Assembly (NCBI GenBank): GCA_016808115.1
Contig: JAEQBH010004114.1
Location: 310,001 to 374,000, forward strand
DNA: 64,000 nt
Reading direction: 5' to 3'
Source of the DNA: Tetrastigma voinierianum
Taxonomy: Eukaryota; Streptophyta; Magnoliopsida; Vitales; Vitaceae
The notes beneath the pieces are model-generated. The model was not told where the DNA came from and did not search any database. It was given only the letters and a program-made list of their open reading frames with translations. This document shows, in pieces, positions 59,225 through 64,000 of the stretch. Positions within the stretch are counted from its first letter, which is position 1. Every line of letters begins with the position of its first letter. The translations under genes and the position numbers were made by a program.

Positions 59225-62200
59225 TAACTTTGGAAACTCCTTCGTAGTCGATTCATATTTATTGTTGTTGTCACGTAAATTCTGTCTTTTATCTTGTTCA
59301 AGAACTTGAAATAGGCATATCTCCATGAACCGTTAAGTAGCAAAGTGCCACAAACTCCCCAAAATCCAATAATGAATCCAAGAACAATATTTCCATAAAA
59401 CCATATATTATTTGCATCATCTTGAATGTCATCTTTTTTGCTACTAAGACCAGTGAAGGAGAATTCTCAGATTTATCTTCATCTTCTGGACATCTTTTCG
59501 AAAGAGGTGGCCCACAAAGTCCAGAATTTCCCTCGTATGTGGAAGCATTAAAGCTTTGTAACTGAGTGCCGGATGGAATTTTACCTGATAAGGTGTTATT
59601 TGATAAGTCTAAAACACTTAGACCGGCTATTTGAGCAAGACTACTTAAACTTGTTCACCAAGCTGTTTCAAGACACACAAGAAAACTAATGACGTTCTGA
59701 CTCAATCAAAGGTATAGGATCAATCAATCAAATCATTTCGAGTAAGTCCAACATCAACTCATCAAACACTACTCGCCGTAAACTTTCAATGTTCGTTGTT
59801 GAAAAACTAATGTCTGATTTATTTCATAGATATTTTTTAATTTAATTCCTCTTCATCAACCACAACAACAACACAGGAAACAAGTTTGCTTCAAGACCAA
59901 AGCACTTCAGAAGAAGGTTCAGATCAACTCCCCTCTAGTCATGTTAAAACTAAACACTAACAATGCCAGATCTGTTATAGAGAGGTCCAACATTTGAATT
60001 TTTTTAGTCGACAAAGATTTAACTGTATGCTTCCATTGAATTCATTAGATCTCAAATTGAGAACAATCAAATCTGAAAGGCTTCCTCCTATCCACGAGGG
60101 TATTCTTCTTGATAATTTGTTTTTTCCCAAATCTACAAGATGCAAATCTTCCCAGCTTCAAGGATGGAAGGCAATGTCTATTTAAATTATTGTTACGTAA
60201 ATGCAATGTTTGCATTTGCTGTAAATGTCATCTGATTTTTTTATTTTCCCAGAAAAATTATTATTTGCCAAATTGAGAACAATTAAATCTTTCCATTGAT
60301 CCCAACATTGAGGTAGTTCTCCTGATAATCGATTACTTGACAGGTCAAGATAGGACAAACCCCAACTAGATTGATTAGCATCTCTGCACGGCAAAGAAAT
60401 CAGCCCGAAAAACGTGTTCTTTGAGAGATCCAACCATATAGCATTTTTGAAAATGGGATCAGAGATTGGAACCATCCAAGTAATTTGAACTCATATCCAT
60501 TGCCAAATTATGTGGATATGAAGTTAAATTGTGCGTAATTCGAGATATGCATCAAGGAAACATTTAACCATCCCTCAATATCCAATGGAAATTCCAAAGC
60601 CAATCGGGAATAACATCCGAAATTCCCCGGCTAGTAGATATCAAGTTTCCATCAAACTTTTTTTGAGTGTGAAGCCAATGAGGAAATCTTGGGCCTAATT
60701 TGCAAGAGGCCAACTTTATATCAATGGCTTGGAACAGGGGAACTTGGTCAAGGCTTATGTTGAATGTAAGGGAGTTGAAAGATAAGTCCAAGACCATCGG
60801 TTTAGAGAGACCAAAAAGGTGATTTGCCGACACCATACCTGTCAATGAATTTGAACGAATGTCCAACACTACCAATTGATGTAGTTGTCCAATACTCTTA
60901 GGTAAAGTTCCATTTAGTTGATTGAATCCAAGAAATAACTCTCTCAGCTGTGAAAATCCAGAAAGATTGGGAAATGATGTTCCTTTGAACCGATTATGAG
61001 ATAAATCTAAAGCCTCTAATGTGTTGTTAGAGCATGCTAGAACATCTTTTTTTAAAGAGTCCTGAGATTGTTGAGGCACAATATTAATCTCTTACAAATT
61101 ACATAAATCTCTCAAGGATTTTGGCATCTCACCGTAAGTTAATTTTCAGGAGAGGTTAAGCAGGATTAAAGAGAAACCATGTTTGCAAAAGCATCCGATT
61201 TAAACCATGTAGTCGGTTTCCTTGGATAGATCTAAATCAACAAGGCCGGGAGTATTGAAGGTCTTGGGAATCTCACCTTCGTTCATTCCAGAGAGATCAA
61301 GATATGCAAGAGTAGTCATGTTTCCAAAAACATTCGGAATCGAACCATTTGGGGATGATTATACGAGAGGTCAAGATGAACAAGGCTACTGATACTGAAT
61401 AAGTTAAACAACCATGGGTATATCTAAGAAGAAGTAAGATCATTCCCAGAGAGATCAAGATATGCAAGAGTAGTCATGTTTCCAAAAGCATTCAATTGAA
61501 ACCATTTAGATGATTATACGCAGGTCGCATGAACAAGCGCCATTGGTATTGAATAAGTTGAACAACCATGGGTATATTGAAGAAGAAGTGAGACCATTCC
61601 CAGAGAGATCAAGCACAATAAGAGATTTAGAAGAATTATTGTGGGAAATAGATATTGCGGGGAAGCTGAGTATACTCTAAGGTAACCCGCTTAGAAAAGG
61701 CATTTTATTGATTGCTTGTGACCAATGGATTGCTTTACTAAGATTAACCCAACTCAAGTCAAGCTGCCTTAACAAAGGAAGGCCAGAAAGCCAGTCAAGG
61801 TTCTCACAAGTGATCATATGCCCGTGATTATGGCCGAGATCAAGGGATTGCAAGTTGGAAAGATTTCCGAGTTGAGGGGGAAGAATTCTGGGAAATTGGA
61901 AATATTTAAAGAGAGAATTTATATCTAACACAATAAACTAATGAAATTTCACAAGGTGTATACGTACATAATTCACCACTTTGAAATCATTGTAGCTGAG
62001 GTTCAAATGCTTCAAATGCTACAACTCTCCCAATGAAGTACTGGTCTTACCAAATAAAGATCGGTCATGGGAATGATCAAGCATGATGACATGACCCGTC
62101 TGGTTGTTGCACGGCACTCCTCTCCATCTGCAGCAATCTTATTGTCTTCCATTCCCCCACATGAAGAAAGCACTCCATGGTAGCTTCATAGACAACACCT

Positions 62201-62349
62201 CCTTTGAACTGAAGAAGAGCTTCCCTCTCCCTCTCTATGCACCCAACTTCAGCATGATCACCCACCGTCCAGCAGGCTATGAAACAGATCAAAAGTAGAG
62301 AAAAGGCAATCAAATGTTGAAAGGGCCTTCCACTCATCTTCCAACACAA
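59225..62349 (-). pseudogene. LRR receptor-like protein (EIX/Cf-type), frameshifted
   Basis: These proteins sit in the plasma membrane and sense microbial ligands through extracellular LRRs, without a kinase. The start at 62349 gives a signal peptide with a hydrophobic core (FQHLIAFSLLLICFIA), followed by GCIEREREALLQFK, the N-terminal LRR cap. Next come the cap's second half (CRWRGVPCNNQTGHV, near 62130), then LRRs: LPPQLGNLSNLQSLDLGHNH (61900), LDIRSNSLTGM (about 60870), DQVPLFQAIDIKLASCKLGP (about 60720) and WGLSYLDLSSNRLSGELPQC (60360). After these come NSGLCGPPLSKRCPED (about 59540-59490), an acidic spacer, a transmembrane segment and a short cytosolic tail (FQFLNKIKDR-like) ending near 59225. 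Total length suits the usual 950-1000 residues. Many stops and frameshifts occur, so it is a recent full-length pseudogene. Confidence 0.85.
61285..61610 (-). repeat. repeated pair of LRR units
   Basis: Within the receptor gene, cagagagatcaagatatgcaagagtagtcatgtttccaaaa occurs at about 61290 and 61450, and aataagttnaacaaccatgggtatat recurs at 61400 and 61550. The period is about 160 bases, a duplicated set of roughly two LRRs. The second unit has lost bases, adding a frameshift. Confidence 0.8.
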
Positions 62350-62732
62350 ACCAGCAAGTTTATTGTGGAATTAATTGCAAGTTCTGGTTTTTTTATTGCT
62401 GAGCAAACCTGCAAGCATTGACTTATATATCATTCCCACCAACAAGTCAAGCATGGACCCAAAAGAAAAGAAACCCCTAACCTTTGAATCTTTACTAATG
62501 TATATATTATTATTATTTCAAGTTTATTAAAATACCATTCTTTAGCTTTAGAGAAAACGTAATGTTTGAAAACCCTTTTAAAATTATTAATGAATATACA
62601 TTTTATATTATAAGTTTACTTTTTTTATCTATTTTATGTTAGGATTCATCTTTGTACATGTGTCACTTCTTCTTTGGTAATTCTTTACTCTTTTATAGAA
62701 ATTATTTTAAATGAATAATAAGTTTAATGGTA

Positions 62733-63960
62733 TAATAATAAATTGTGTTAACAATGAGTTTATAAGAAATAGATAAATTATATATTTTATTAAAAAAATG
62801 ATAAAAGTTATAATATATAAATTTTACTAAATAAAATAAAATTAGAGAATTTTTTTTCAAAATGTAATTTGTTACTAAAAGTTTAGTACATTATTATTTA
62901 TATTTAACAAAAAAACTATAACCATTTAAATTTTGAAATGAGAAATTATTAGAAAGCTAATTTTATAATCTTACCTAAAATTTGGGCACACACCTAGTTA
63001 TCTTATTTGAATTTCCCATGAACACAAGCTTACCTCTTTATTCTTATCACTTTTGGTCACTAGCTTTTAACATAATAAAAGAAACTATTTCACCTAATTT
63101 TAAACTAATAAGGGCTTACGTATATTTTGATAAATTGAGTGGTAAATTCTATCCAATTTGTATCTAACATAAAGAAGAAAAGTAAAAATAAAATAACAAA
63201 AAATGAGTAAAAGTAAAGAATGAGTCAATTTAAGAATACATGGAGTCGTTTTTCAAACACGGCACATGTAATGAAAGGTAAGAGGATGGGGTTGTAATTG
63301 TCAATAACTTGAGGGAGAAAATAAAAGATCTCAAAGTAGAATTTTTACTTGTTACTATTATTTATAACAACTTCATTTTTGTGAGTTAAACACTTTGGGC
63401 TTATAATATAAGAATTTTTCTTACTAAGAATCGAACTCAGTGACCCTTCCCTTTTCATACTGGTTTTTAAATATTGTACGCTCTAATACATGAGTTAGGT
63501 ATAATTCGACTACTACTTTATTTAATTATAATAATAACCAAAACATTATGCCAAGGCTTTTAAAATTTCTACTATATTTTATATCTAATAAGTTTTGTAA
63601 TATCATCATTATTATTCATCTTTGAAATAAAATATGTAAGGAAGTAGAATTCTTCTAAGATTTTAATGCTCTTCAAGTTTCCAAGTCTTTTTAATCATTT
63701 ATTTTCCATACCAACCTATCAACATAACTTGCAAGCAGGGCAATTTACTTTGAATATATATTTTGTGTTCAACGTAATTTCAAATTCTACCAACTTAACT
63801 TTCATCATGTCTCTTAAGACAATTGACTTTAAGTCATTTCTTTTTGTATTTTACCCAAATTAAGTCTATTGTCTTAAGCAAGATTAAAATGGTTGGATTA
63901 TGATTATATATTTATTAATTTTGAATTTGTACTTTTTAAAAATTTTTACTACAACTAAGA
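62733..63960. repeat. segmental direct repeat, copy B
   Basis: Partner of 46735-48020 at an offset of about 16 kb, same orientation and block order. It lies 5' of the LRR receptor gene at 62349 and so contains that gene's upstream sequence. The copy runs close to the window's end and may continue. Confidence 0.85.
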
Positions 63961-64000
63961 CTAATTAAGCATTTTTAAAATTTATATCTAAGAGCGCTGA

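Overview
The window is nuclear DNA of a flowering plant, most likely a eudicot tree or shrub. The evidence is intron-bearing relics of plant genes (plastid pyruvate kinase, kinesin-4, TIMELESS, an LRR receptor-like protein), plant-specific transposon families (Athila-type Ty3/gypsy, MuDR/MULE, plant mobile domain genes), TTTAGGG-like repeats and AT-rich spacers. I cannot name the species. I found no coding gene that is intact from start to stop: every recognisable gene carries stops, frameshifts or missing exons. This is a repeat-rich, gene-graveyard segment.

Left third (1-31 kb): AT-rich flank, then a GC-rich hairpin repeat (about 955-1265) whose inverted twin lies at 30893-31225. A plant mobile domain (PMD) gene starts near 4904. 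It is interrupted at 5630 by a 13.4 kb degenerate Athila-like retrotransposon (LTR, primer site, gag, protease, RT, RNase H, integrase, 3' region, truncated LTR) and resumes at 19026. Removing the element restores an open PMD reading across the junction. After the PMD gene come a degenerate telomere-like tract, a kinesin-4 (KIN-4A type) fragment on the minus strand, and a MuDR-type transposase pseudogene on the minus strand. At 28638-30603 a probable solo LTR splits one copy of a duplicated local repeat.

Middle (31-46.6 kb): a second PMD gene relic (plus) faces a second MULE transposase relic (minus, with an OTU-protease-like tail). Next is an unprocessed pseudogene of the plastidial pyruvate kinase beta subunit with ten recognisable exons, a lost catalytic motif and no last exon. 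Its 3' side is filled by a MITE-like element, a fragment rich in GTCGCGAC words and a minus-strand solo LTR.

Right third (46.6-64 kb): a duplicated cluster on the minus strand. It holds the 3' half of a TIMELESS homologue (48.9-53.8 kb), a second copy of its C-terminal exon (55.6-55.8 kb), a short run of separate LRR exons (56.0-56.7 kb) and a full-length but frameshifted LRR receptor-like protein (59.2-62.3 kb). About 1.2-1.3 kb of AT-rich sequence at 46.7-48.0 kb is repeated directly at 62.7-64.0 kb, where it lies upstream of the LRR gene.

There is no operon-like cooperation here; the organising theme is transposition, gene-fragment capture and tandem duplication. The best candidate for something new is the repeated convergent PMD/MULE-transposase arrangement, seen twice with different transposase types.
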